This document shows positions 44,346 to 52,500 of a DNA stretch of 64,000 nucleotides, piece by piece. The position numbers were made by a program, and so were the translations under genes. Origin of the DNA: Lachnospiraceae bacterium (GTDB taxonomy: Bacteria > Bacillota > Clostridia > Lachnospirales > Lachnospiraceae); contig JAFVXW010000018.1 in the NCBI GenBank assembly GCA_017500935.1, positions 1 to 64,000 on the forward strand, read 5' to 3'. The notes beneath the pieces were generated by a model that was given only the letters and a program-made list of their open reading frames with translations, ran no database searches and was not told where the DNA came from. Within the stretch, counting starts at the first letter, position 1. Each line of letters starts with the position of its first letter.

Positions 44346-45881
44346 TTTCTTTTTCCTCACTCACATCTACTGCAGGATATCCCCATTTTTTTGCCAGTTC
44401 AAAACAGATTTTTGCAATTTCAGGAGCTTTTTCCTCATAATGCTGTGCAGTGCGATACATCGCATAAGAGTGACCCATGTATGCCGCAATGCGGTACATA
44501 TCCACATATACTTCCTTAAATCTGGGATCGTCGATGGCTTCAAAAACAGAAGCCAGACCGCAGACTGCATCCAGATTGCCGTAATGCATCGCCTTTTCAA
44601 AACCGGGGCGTGCCATCATCGCAGGTGCAGATGCATTATTTGCAGCAGCCGGATTTTCTTCTGTATTTTTCCAATAGGTCGCTGCCTGTTCCATTGCGGT
44701 AAGTGCATTGAGCGCACTGCTGTATACACGCTTGGTCTTCTGTTCATTGGCAATAGTCAGATCAAAGATCTTATCCGCGCCTTCCAGACCGATCTGTTTT
44801 GCATAGGCCTGCCAGAGCGCCACTTTATTGACACCGTTGAAGGTACGGATGATCAAAACCAGCGCATACTGGTCTCCGCGGTAAACCGCAGCTTCCAGAA
44901 ACTGATATGCCTTTGCGGGATCTGCTTTCAGGCCAAGACCTTTTAAGTATGCAAAACCGATCAGACGCAGTGCTGCCGCATGACCGGCACGTCCTGCGAT
45001 CTCCAGCTGTTCAAGAGCAGCTTCGTATTCCTTTTTATTCCAAAGCTCATTTCCTTTTTCAAGGGCTTCGCGTACTTCCGGCGCAAAACTCTTTTCATGG
45101 GCAATGATGTTGAGCAGGATCTGTGCACCGGGCGTGAAGGGATTTTTAAATTCCACCGCTTTTTTCGCCCAGTATTCTGCCATATCCAGAGATTTTTCTG
45201 TTCCTCTGCCGTTTAAGTATTTATCTGCCATTGCGTAGAAGGAGGATACCAGACCGCCTTCTGCCGCACGTTTCATCCACTGGAAGGATTTTTCATCACT
45301 CTGCTCTACACCCTGTCCGGAAGCATAGCAAAGAGACAGATTGTTCATCGCATTTAAGTCGCCTGCCAGCGCAGCATTTAAGAAGCATTTGAATGCCTCT
45401 TCAAATTTCTGCTCCTTCAAAAACTCTATGCCCTTATTTACTTCGTTCATCGCCATCTGTCTGGTCTGGACAATAGGAGATTTCTGAATTGCTTCTTCAA
45501 GCTTTGCAAGAAGCTGTTTTGCCGGTTCCTGATGTTTGTTTCCGTCCTCAGCAGCGCGTCTTGCCCACTGGATCGCATCCGGCATGGACTGCTTTGTTCC
45601 GTCGCCTTTGAGATACTTAAGTGCCAGTATAAATAAGCGGGTGTATAACCGCCTTCAGCAGCCTTTTTCATCCATACAAAAGAAGCTTCCTTGTCCTCAG
45701 CGGTTCCCTGTCCGTTATAAAAACAGAGTGCCACATTGTTCATCGCACCGGGATGACCTTTGAGTGCCGCTTTCATAAACGCCTGAAAGCCTTCTTCATA
45801 CTTTTTCTGTGCAAAACACTGCAGGCCATATGTTACATCTGCTTCTCCTGCAATGTTTGGTTTATTATTCTGATCATTCAT
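44338..45881 (-). CDS. SEL1-repeat protein (long), broken by a single-base frameshift
   Basis: Two overlapping frames, 45447-45881 and 44338-45585, form one gene. Frame one begins MNDQNNKPNIAGEADVTYG at 45881 and runs through SEL1 repeats to EGGYTPAYLY, then loses homology. One base over, from 45627, the DNA reads LALKYLKGDGTKQSMPDAIQ, the exact continuation of a SEL1 repeat. One base is missing at about 45627-45630. Restored, it has about 514 residues with repeats such as AMNNVALCFYNGQGTAED and AMNNLSLCYASGQGVEQ, then a helical tail. Either a real mutation or a sequence error. Confidence 0.85.
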
Positions 45882-45892
45882 CTGCTTTTACC

Positions 45893-46960
45893 TCACTTCT
45901 TCCCTTTCAGCCATCCAAAGAGCCTGCCAGTTCCTTTTTCTTTCTGAGCGGCAGCATCTTTGTCTTCTGCAGCAGTCTCCTCAGCAGAAACTTCTGCTTC
46001 TTCTGCTGTTTCATTGGGCATGGTTCCGGGAATGGTGTCTGCCTCTTTCTCTGCTTCAGGCATCAGGAAATCATCTGCATTGAATCCGCCTGTTACAGCA
46101 TTTGCCACTGCAACTGCTGCTTCCGCTGCGGTCGCAGGCCTTTTGGGCATTGCCTGCATACCGCCATTGACAGAATTCTGCGCCATCATGGACGCCATTG
46201 CCGCCATCATCTGCTGTTCCTGATTCTGTGCAAAAGTCTCCTCTCCTGCTTTGGAAGGCCAGGGCAGCCTGTCAAGATCACTGTTGTCTCCTGCCCAGGG
46301 CGCTGCACCAAGAATAGGCTTTGCAACAGGCGCTTCGGAAAACGCAAAGCTTTTGATCTTTGTGTACGCCTCACGCACTTCTTCCACAGAAGGCTGTCTT
46401 AATGCTTCTTCCCGTGCTTTTCTCTGTTTTTCCACATTGACGGTAACCGCTTCATCCAGTTCCTTCAGATAAGAAGCAAGGTCCAGATCAGGCTTGATTT
46501 CCTTTAAAGTCTTTTCGATATCCAGAAGCCACATTTTCTCCTGCACACCAAAAATCGTGTTGTTTTCATTTTCTTCCATGGATGCATCCGGCTTATTGCG
46601 CAGTACATTGCTGTTGACGGTGCGCAGACGCTTAAAACGCTCAGGATTGGAGGCAAGACCATATTTTTCCTCCAGCATGGGCATTGCTCCGTCCAGATAC
46701 ATTTTCAGATCCTTATCATAAGGCATTACCAGATAGCAGAGTGCACTGATATCAAAGGCCTCGATCGTTTTTCCTTTTTTACCCTGCACAAAGCTGTCAA
46801 CTGTTTTAAATTCTGCATATCCTTCCATGATCGGACGTGCAAAATACATATACCATTCTTCCCCAAAACGTGCAGTCAGGGCAGAATCCACCGCTTCCCT
46901 GAAAGTGGGCAGTGCTTCCTGCTCCAGTGCTTTTTTGACGATATCCGCATATAAAAGCAT
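45893..46960 (-). CDS. hypothetical protein, first gene of the SEL1 cluster
   Basis: The 355-residue protein has a helical N-terminal domain (1-150) with a Tyr/Phe-rich core (WYMYFARPIMEGYAEFK, NSNVLRNKPDAS) that faintly recalls HEPN-type domains; this is uncertain. The middle contains charged helices with PSVEEVREAYTKI, then Met/Ala-rich and acidic low-complexity sequence ending Lys-rich. A GAGGAGG lies before the ATG. It precedes the SEL1 genes by 11 bp, so they likely act together. Function unknown. Confidence 0.7.
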   Translation of the reverse strand: MLLYADIVKKALEQEALPTFREAVDSALTARFGEEWYMYFARPIMEGYAEFKTVDSFVQGKKGKTIEAFDISALCYLVMPYDKDLKMYLDGAMPMLEEKYGLASNPERFKRLRTVNSNVLRNKPDASMEENENNTIFGVQEKMWLLDIEKTLKEIKPDLDLASYLKELDEAVTVNVEKQRKAREEALRQPSVEEVREAYTKIKSFAFSEAPVAKPILGAAPWAGDNSDLDRLPWPSKAGEETFAQNQEQQMMAAMASMMAQNSVNGGMQAMPKRPATAAEAAVAVANAVTGGFNADDFLMPEAEKEADTIPGTMPNETAEEAEVSAEETAAEDKDAAAQKEKGTGRLFGWLKGKK

Positions 46961-47016
46961 CTTTGTTCCTCCTCGTATCCCATCCTGTTCATTATGACGG
47001 GATTTCTTTTATTGCC

Positions 47017-47055
47017 AAAAACGAAAGAAGCACTGCCCTCCGGCACTGCTTCTTT
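47017..47055 (-). terminator. terminator-like hairpin in the leader of the 45893 gene
   Basis: AAAGAAGCA, TGCC, tetraloop, GGCA and TGCTTCTTT form a near-perfect 14-bp stem with one mismatch, followed on the minus strand by CGTTTTT. It is placed after the promoter at 47083-47111 and before the start at 46960, so it may be an attenuator. It may instead end the PHP gene transcript. Confidence 0.7.
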
Positions 47056-47082
47056 TGGCATATTCCGGCTATTATGTTTTTT

Positions 47083-47111
47083 AGTATACGTGACATGCCC
47101 CGATAAATCAA
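47083..47111 (-). promoter_or_regulatory. predicted promoter of the hypothetical-SEL1 operon
   Basis: On the minus strand TTGATT, 17 bp, TATACT: 5 of 6 at the -10 and 4 of 6 at the -35. It lies about 20 bp before the stem-loop at 47017-47055. Confidence 0.55.
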
Positions 47112-47135
47112 GGAAACTTTCTATAAAAATCGCTG

Positions 47136-47963
47136 TTATCTTGCAATTGGCGCAATATCTTCCTCTGTCAGCCCCAAAAGATCGGCGGCAAGCTGTGCAT
47201 TTCCGTATTTTTTGTGCGTTTCATTGTCATGGGAATCGCTGCCGAAGATAAATTTACAGCCGCATTCCTTTACGATCTTAAACATCCGCATCTGCGCACA
47301 TTCTGCGATCTGTTCCGGTGTCTTGTTCATCATCTGGGAAACATTGATCTCAAAGGCAATGTTTTTCTCTGCGCTCTTGGTAAACAGACGCTTCATTACA
47401 TCCTCAGACAGCATATTGATGAGGATGGTGTTGTCATACGGGCAGCATACGGCTTCAAAAGGATGTACCACTGCCGTGATATAACGGCTTACCGGGCTGT
47501 CTAAGATATCATCATAGGCCTGTATCATGTAATCCAGATGCTTCTGATAGGGCTGATATAAGTCTTTGGGCATGGTGATGTGAGTATGGGACTGGGGTAC
47601 GATGATAAAATCAAATTTTTCCGCAGTTTCCTCCGTCACTGCCACGCCGCGGTGAATGGGATCGTATTCGGTCTCGCATCCAAAATATACCTGCACATCG
47701 GGATCGGCATACTTTTCCAGTTCCGGCTTGATCCGCAGAAGATGCTCGTAATTCTGATGCTCCAGCTTTCCGTCCTCAGGTGCATAAAATCCCCAGCCGG
47801 GAATAAGGCTTCCGTCAATGGGGCTGTCCCAGAAATGATCCGCAAAGCCTATCTTTTTTAAACCGAGCTCCTTTGCGGTTTTCATGTAATGCTCCACCTG
47901 CGCGGAAGGATGTCCGCAGTGGGATAAATGGGTGTGGATGTGAAAATCATGTGTAATCTTCAT
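47136..47963 (-). CDS. PHP-domain phosphoesterase (histidinol-phosphatase-like)
   Basis: Start 47963 (MKITHDFHIHTHLSHCGH) follows AAGGAGG; a longer open frame upstream overlaps the alpha/beta hydrolase gene and was rejected. 275 residues with PHP metal motifs HIHTH, FADH, GCETEYD, and C-terminal GSDSHDNET. PHP proteins hydrolyse phosphate esters with metal ions; many resemble HisK but serve other pathways. It lies downstream of an alpha/beta hydrolase and a GntR gene on the same strand. Confidence 0.9.
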   Translation of the reverse strand: MKITHDFHIHTHLSHCGHPSAQVEHYMKTAKELGLKKIGFADHFWDSPIDGSLIPGWGFYAPEDGKLEHQNYEHLLRIKPELEKYADPDVQVYFGCETEYDPIHRGVAVTEETAEKFDFIIVPQSHTHITMPKDLYQPYQKHLDYMIQAYDDILDSPVSRYITAVVHPFEAVCCPYDNTILINMLSEDVMKRLFTKSAEKNIAFEINVSQMMNKTPEQIAECAQMRMFKIVKECGCKFIFGSDSHDNETHKKYGNAQLAADLLGLTEEDIAPIAR

Positions 47964-47988
47964 AAATACAAGGCCTCCTTCTTTAGTA

Positions 47989-48726
47989 TCAGCAATGTGA
48001 AAAACGCTCCAGAAAATCCGCGATCGGCGCAGGATCTTTAAGACCATGCGGATGATGATCACAGTTTTCTTTTATATAAACTTCAATGGTACCGCCGTTT
48101 TTCCGATAGAACTCTGCCAGAATCTGTCCGTTTTCACAATAGGGAACCACTTTGTCGCTGTCACCGGCTGCCAGCACCACCGGAATCCTGTTCTGCAGCA
48201 AAATATCCATCTTATCAATGGGATGTTCCCTGTAACTTAAAAGCTGACTGACTGTCCGCCCCGTGATCCTGTGATATTCTTCAAACAAAGAAATCTCCGC
48301 CGCTCCCAGCGCAGCGGGACAGCTTAACAGATTCAGCACAGGTGCGTCCAGATACAGCGCACTGATCTTTTCGGGACAAAGTGCTGCCAGCATCACACCG
48401 TAAAGACCGCCGCAGCTCATGCCCACTACAGCACATTTCTTTTCCAGTTCAAATCCGGACGCCACATGATCAATAAAACGCCCTTTTCTTTCCAGGTCAG
48501 GCTGCTGTGCCCACCGGTTGTCATTTTCATTATAAGCGATGTGCCAGCCTCTGTCCAACAATTCCATTTCCAGCGTCGGAAACGCTCCAAAATATTCGGT
48601 TTTCAATGCCCATTTCCCATTGGGTTTTCCATTGGGCTTTACCAGAATTGCCTTTTTTCCCTCAAATACAAAATGCTCCTGCCGATACTCTTTAAAATCA
48701 CTTTCGGTAATTGTTTCAAAAGGCAT
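47989..48726 (-). CDS. alpha/beta hydrolase
   Basis: Start 48726 (MPFETITESDFKEY) is preferred because GGAGG sits 8 nt before it; the ATG at 48735 touches the ribosome site. 245 residues: nucleophile elbow GMSCGGLYG, acid-type AAGDSDKVVPY and HHPHGLKDP near the end. Such enzymes often hydrolyse esters of imported sugars or phenolics. It overlaps the GntR gene by 11 bp. Confidence 0.88.
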   Translation of the reverse strand: MPFETITESDFKEYRQEHFVFEGKKAILVKPNGKPNGKWALKTEYFGAFPTLEMELLDRGWHIAYNENDNRWAQQPDLERKGRFIDHVASGFELEKKCAVVGMSCGGLYGVMLAALCPEKISALYLDAPVLNLLSCPAALGAAEISLFEEYHRITGRTVSQLLSYREHPIDKMDILLQNRIPVVLAAGDSDKVVPYCENGQILAEFYRKNGGTIEVYIKENCDHHPHGLKDPAPIADFLERFSHC

Positions 48727-49426
48727 TTTTTCCATCCTCCATGGTCTGCCAGCCTGCCTCCGGATATTCTCCGGGTTCCTTTAATGCGCCCTCCAGATCT
48801 CTTCTGCGCAGTGTTTCGTATAACTCTCTTTTGATTTTATACAGCTTGCCTGCTCCCTGATTGCGGATGTACCACTGCCACAGATATTCGCTTTCAATCT
48901 GAAAGGAATGGTAAAGCAGGGGCAGCAGCATATTGCCGCTTAACACTGCCAGTTCATGATGAAACAGATAAACGGCATGCGCTGTTTCTTCCGGTGTTCC
49001 CGGATCGCCGATGGCAGCAGCATAAGGTGCCAGACTGTCCAGCTCTTCATCAGATGCATTTTCGATCACCATCTGCAGACATAACTGTTCCAGCACATTA
49101 CGAACCTGTAAAAGTGACGCTACTTCCTTATGCCGCATAATGCCGCCGTTATAACGCATGATCGCAATCAGTGTTTCCAAAGTTCCCTTGCGGCGGTAAT
49201 CGCACACATAAACGCCCTGTCGGGGAACGATCTCTACAAATCCAAGCTTTTCCAGCTCGATCATTCCCGCTGAGATCACCGGTCTGCTGACTCCCATGCG
49301 CACGGAAAGCTCCCGTGCTGCAGGCAGCTTTTCTCCCACAGCCAATTCTCCTGAGAGGATCATATTTTCAATCTGCTGTACAAACAGATCTGTAAGAGAC
49401 AGTGTTGTGATCTTCTGAAATCCCAT
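48716..49426 (-). CDS. GntR-family (FadR/FCD type) transcriptional regulator
   Basis: Start 49426 (MGFQKITTLSLTDLF), 6-8 nt after GGAGGAG; 236 residues. Residues 5-75 are a winged helix (LPAARELSVRMGVSRPVISAGMIELEKLG). The C-terminal part is an all-helical FCD effector domain with His residues for metal/ligand binding (FHHELAVLSG). It is divergent from a GPH symporter gene. Two TGGTAATACCA palindromes in the intergenic region fit the FadR-type operator form TGGTnnnACCA. Confidence 0.92.
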   Translation of the reverse strand: MGFQKITTLSLTDLFVQQIENMILSGELAVGEKLPAARELSVRMGVSRPVISAGMIELEKLGFVEIVPRQGVYVCDYRRKGTLETLIAIMRYNGGIMRHKEVASLLQVRNVLEQLCLQMVIENASDEELDSLAPYAAAIGDPGTPEETAHAVYLFHHELAVLSGNMLLPLLYHSFQIESEYLWQWYIRNQGAGKLYKIKRELYETLRRRDLEGALKEPGEYPEAGWQTMEDGKNAF

Positions 49427-49451
49427 CTGTATCTCCTCCATTCAGTGCTTT

Positions 49452-49462
49452 TGGTAATACCA
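49452..49462. promoter_or_regulatory. GntR operator 1, in the GntR gene leader
   Basis: TGGTAATACCA, a perfect 5-1-5 palindrome, about 10 bp downstream of the predicted GntR transcription start. It would allow autorepression. Confidence 0.65.
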
Positions 49463-49477
49463 CAAACATTTTCTTCT

Positions 49478-49506
49478 ATTTTACAGTGATTATAAACCAA
49501 TGTCAA
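49478..49506 (-). promoter_or_regulatory. predicted promoter of the GntR operon
   Basis: Minus-strand TTGACA (perfect), 17 bp, TAAAAT (5 of 6). Operator 1 is immediately downstream. Confidence 0.75.
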
Positions 49507-49547
49507 CTTGCCGTATTCAGCATACCGCCGAAATTCTCCTGCCCGTA

Positions 49548-49577
49548 TTGACATTCATTTTTCCGTGATATTAAGAT
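49548..49577 (+). promoter_or_regulatory. predicted promoter of the GPH symporter operon
   Basis: Plus-strand TTGACA (perfect), 18 bp, TAAGAT (4 of 6). Operator 2 is about 13 bp beyond the expected start. Confidence 0.6.
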
Positions 49578-49595
49578 GGTTTTAACAAAAACATT

Positions 49596-49608
49596 CTGGT
49601 AATACCAG
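49596..49608. promoter_or_regulatory. GntR operator 2, in the symporter gene leader
   Basis: CTGGTAATACCAG, containing the same 11-bp palindrome as at 49452-49462. It is placed to block the symporter operon. Confidence 0.65.
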
Positions 49609-49653
49609 TCTGTTTATTTGCTTCAGAAAACATGACACGAAAGGAGTCACCCG

Positions 49654-51096
49654 ATGAAAACTTCATCAACCAAAACCAGATACACCACTACCTTTACAGA
49701 GCGCAGCAGTTTCTGGTTATTCGGCATCGGTATGCTGTTTTACTACCAGATCGTAGGCGGCTACTTAAACACTTACCTGCTTTTGCAGGGCGTTGATCTG
49801 GCAAAAGTTGCCCTGATCTTTTTGGGCATCAAAATCTGGGATGCGGTAAACGATCCTCTTTTTGCCTTTATCTTTGACCGTATCAAATTCAAAAAAGAAA
49901 AATGTCTCCCCTGGCTGCGTATCGCTGCTGTGATCATGCCTTTAGCCTCCATTGCCGTATTCAACATGCCCGGCAGCTGGACTCCCGGCGGCAAACTTGT
50001 ATGGTTTGCTGTAACCTATATGCTCTGGGATGCTGCATACACAGTCTGTGACGTGCCTTTCTTCTCCATGACCACCACCATGACCGCGGATATGAATGAA
50101 AGAAACGTACTCTTTTCCATCGCCCGCGTGTTCCACGGCGCTGGTACTCTTCTGTGTTCCACTACGATGACATTGCTGGTCGGCGAAAAAGTCGGCATGC
50201 CTTTCGGCAAGGCTGCCCTGATCGTCTGCCTGGTGGGTGCAGTATTTACCATTCCGTTATGTTTCCTTGGAAAAGAACGTTATGCGGTTCCTGAAAAGGA
50301 AGATAACGATGCACCCAAATTTACCTTAAAGGAAATGTTCTCCTATTTAAAACAGAACAAATATCTGACCATGATGTACGGCTGTCAGATTCTCTGCGGA
50401 ATCTGCGCTACCAGCGGTGCGGCCGGCATGGTGGGTACCTATTATGTGTACGGACAGACCAGCTTCGGTGTCATCACCACCTGGCTGAACATGATCCCCG
50501 GACCTGTGCTTGGTATGCTGCTGCCCATGATTTTAAAGAAAGTGGACCGTTTCAAGCTTTACATTACCTGTAACCTGTTTACCATGTGCTGGAGCATCTT
50601 CAGCTTCAGCGTTTACTTCCTTGGCTGGCAGACCGTTCCTTTTGCCATCACCGGTGCGATCGTCACCGCCATCCCCGCAACTTTAAGCGGTCTGGTTGCA
50701 TATATGTTTACGCTGGATGCTCTGGAATACGGTAAATTTAAAACCGGTATCGACGCAACAGGCATCAACTTTGCAGTGCAGACCTTCTCCGCAAAAATCC
50801 CCGGCGCTTTCAGCACTGCTCTGGGAACCTTCCTGTTAAGCCTGACCTCCTTTGTTTTGGTGGAAGCAGACAGCATCGCAGACCTGGCAGCTTCCGGTTT
50901 TGTACAGACAAAAGAAGCCATCGACCAGATGTGGATCGTGACCGGTCTTCCCGGCATCATTTCCAGTCTGATCTCCAATATCTTACTGCTTTGCTTCTAC
51001 AAACTGCGCAGCAAAGATGTCGCTGTCATGGCCAGATACAATGCCGGCGAGATCAGCAGAGCTGAGGCAGAAAGCCAGCTGTCCAGAAAATACTGA
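49654..51096 (+). CDS. GPH-family (glycoside-pentoside-hexuronide) cation symporter
   Basis: The 480-residue protein has about 12 membrane helices and the family's early GIKIWDAVNDPLFAFIFDRI motif with its conserved Asp. GPH carriers import oligosaccharides or uronides with Na+ or H+. ACGAAAGGAG precedes the ATG at 49654. It is followed by a serine hydrolase gene, and both are likely controlled by the divergent GntR protein. Confidence 0.93.
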   Translation: MKTSSTKTRYTTTFTERSSFWLFGIGMLFYYQIVGGYLNTYLLLQGVDLAKVALIFLGIKIWDAVNDPLFAFIFDRIKFKKEKCLPWLRIAAVIMPLASIAVFNMPGSWTPGGKLVWFAVTYMLWDAAYTVCDVPFFSMTTTMTADMNERNVLFSIARVFHGAGTLLCSTTMTLLVGEKVGMPFGKAALIVCLVGAVFTIPLCFLGKERYAVPEKEDNDAPKFTLKEMFSYLKQNKYLTMMYGCQILCGICATSGAAGMVGTYYVYGQTSFGVITTWLNMIPGPVLGMLLPMILKKVDRFKLYITCNLFTMCWSIFSFSVYFLGWQTVPFAITGAIVTAIPATLSGLVAYMFTLDALEYGKFKTGIDATGINFAVQTFSAKIPGAFSTALGTFLLSLTSFVLVEADSIADLAASGFVQTKEAIDQMWIVTGLPGIISSLISNILLLCFYKLRSKDVAVMARYNAGEISRAEAESQLSRKY

Positions 51097-51125
51097 TTGT
51101 TTCTGTTTTTGAAAGGAGTTTTATC

Positions 51126-52244
51126 ATGCCTAAGTTTACCTCAGTTCTTGATCAGCTGCTGGATGCCATTCAGGCTGAGTACAGCCTGCCCGGTTACGAC
51201 TGTGCGGTATGGCAAAACGGCAGAGAAATTTACCGCCGTATGTCCGGTGCCGCTGACCTTGAAACGCAGACCCCCGTTACAGATCAGACCCTCTACAATA
51301 TCTACTCCAACACAAAAGTCATCACCTGTACCGCCGCACTGCAGCTGTTTGAGCAGGGGAAATTTCTTTTGGAAGATGAGCTTTCCCGCTATTTCCCCGA
51401 ATTTGCCCACATGAAGGTGCGTATGCCGGACGGCACCGAAACAGATGCCAAAAATCCCATCACCATCCGCGATCTTTTCCGCATGACTGCGGGCTTTGGC
51501 GACGGCGGTGAATATAACGAAATGGGCATGAAATTTTATATGGAAACCGGCGGTGCCTGCCCTTTAAGCGCACTGCCTGCTTATCTGGCCCAGGTTCCCC
51601 TGTTTTTTGAACCCGGCACACAGTTTCGCTATGGTATCTGCCATGAAATGCTTGCCGCACTGATTGAAAAGCTTTCCGGCCAGACCTTCGGTTCCTATCT
51701 GGAACAGCACATTTTCCGCCCTCTTGGAATGCACAACACTGCTTTTTCTCTGGACAAGCTGGAAAACAAGGCACTGGCAAACCAGTACCGCTATGCCGGT
51801 CCCGACCAGCCGCTTGTCAGCCTCGGTGCTGCCAACTGCCTGATCCCGCCTATCTTAAAGGAAAGTGCCAGCGGCGGTCTGATCTCTTCTGTTGATGATT
51901 ACATGAAATTCCAGCAGGCACTTGCCTGCGGCGAGCAGCTTCTTTCCCGCCGCACCATCGATCTGATGCGTCTGGATCAGTTAAGCGGCTCCATGCGAGA
52001 AGGCTACGGCTATACCCATATCGGCACGGGCTACGGACTTGGCGTCCGCACCGTCATCGACCAGGCAGCCTGCGGTTCTCCCATCGGTTTTGGCCCCTTT
52101 GGCTGGGGCGGCGCTGCCGGAACCTACGGCTCCATCGATCCTGAAAACAATCTGTGCATCTTCTACGCGCAGCATGTGTTTGGTACCGAAGACCTGCGGA
52201 CACATAACCGCATCCGCAATGTGATCTATGCGGGAATTGAGTGA
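51126..52244 (+). CDS. serine hydrolase, class C beta-lactamase family
   Basis: The 372-residue protein has the SxxK motif SNTK at 61-64 with nucleophile Ser61 and the class-C-like surrounding LYNIYSNTKVITCTAALQLF. The second motif Y-x-N reads YGI and the third reads GWGG, so it is not a usual beta-lactamase. No signal peptide, so it acts in the cytosol; homologues with this outline are esterases or D-amino-acid hydrolases. GAAAGGAG precedes the ATG, 29 bp after the symporter. Confidence 0.88.
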   Translation: MPKFTSVLDQLLDAIQAEYSLPGYDCAVWQNGREIYRRMSGAADLETQTPVTDQTLYNIYSNTKVITCTAALQLFEQGKFLLEDELSRYFPEFAHMKVRMPDGTETDAKNPITIRDLFRMTAGFGDGGEYNEMGMKFYMETGGACPLSALPAYLAQVPLFFEPGTQFRYGICHEMLAALIEKLSGQTFGSYLEQHIFRPLGMHNTAFSLDKLENKALANQYRYAGPDQPLVSLGAANCLIPPILKESASGGLISSVDDYMKFQQALACGEQLLSRRTIDLMRLDQLSGSMREGYGYTHIGTGYGLGVRTVIDQAACGSPIGFGPFGWGGAAGTYGSIDPENNLCIFYAQHVFGTEDLRTHNRIRNVIYAGIE

Positions 52245-52283
52245 TAACGCAACAAAATACAAGCAGTATTCTGTAAAAAGATC

Positions 52284-52315
52284 AAGCCCGGCTGTCAAAT
52301 TTGGCAGTCGGGCTT
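52284..52315 (+). terminator. stem-loop after the serine hydrolase gene
   Basis: AAGCCCGGCTG and CAGTCGGGCTT pair across a 10-nt loop with one G-T-type mismatch. The following AAATTG is poor in T, so termination is moderate. Confidence 0.6.
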
Positions 52316-52457
52316 AAATTGTTGTCTGACAGTAACCGCGATCAGCGCAGTGTATGTGCCTTGCGCACTCTATTTTTACACTTTACCTGCTAAATCAAAC
52401 TTCAGGTCCTACAGTATGTAATTTTTTTGCGATTTATCCCGTCTTTTACCTACTACA

Positions 52458-52489
52458 AACGGGTCAATACGCCCTGGCAATGACCCGTT
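52458..52489 (-). terminator. stem-loop after the MFS transporter gene
   Basis: AACGGGTCA and TGACCCGTT are perfect 9-bp arms with a 14-nt loop; on the minus strand TTTGTAG follows. It lies 11 bp after the MFS stop. Confidence 0.6.
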
Positions 52490-52500
52490 CCTTTTCTCAC

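Noticed and set aside
51126-52244. Antibiotic-resistance beta-lactamase
   Set aside because: SxxK is present, but there is no signal peptide and the Y-x-N and K-T-G type motifs are changed, so a cytosolic esterase-like role is more likely.
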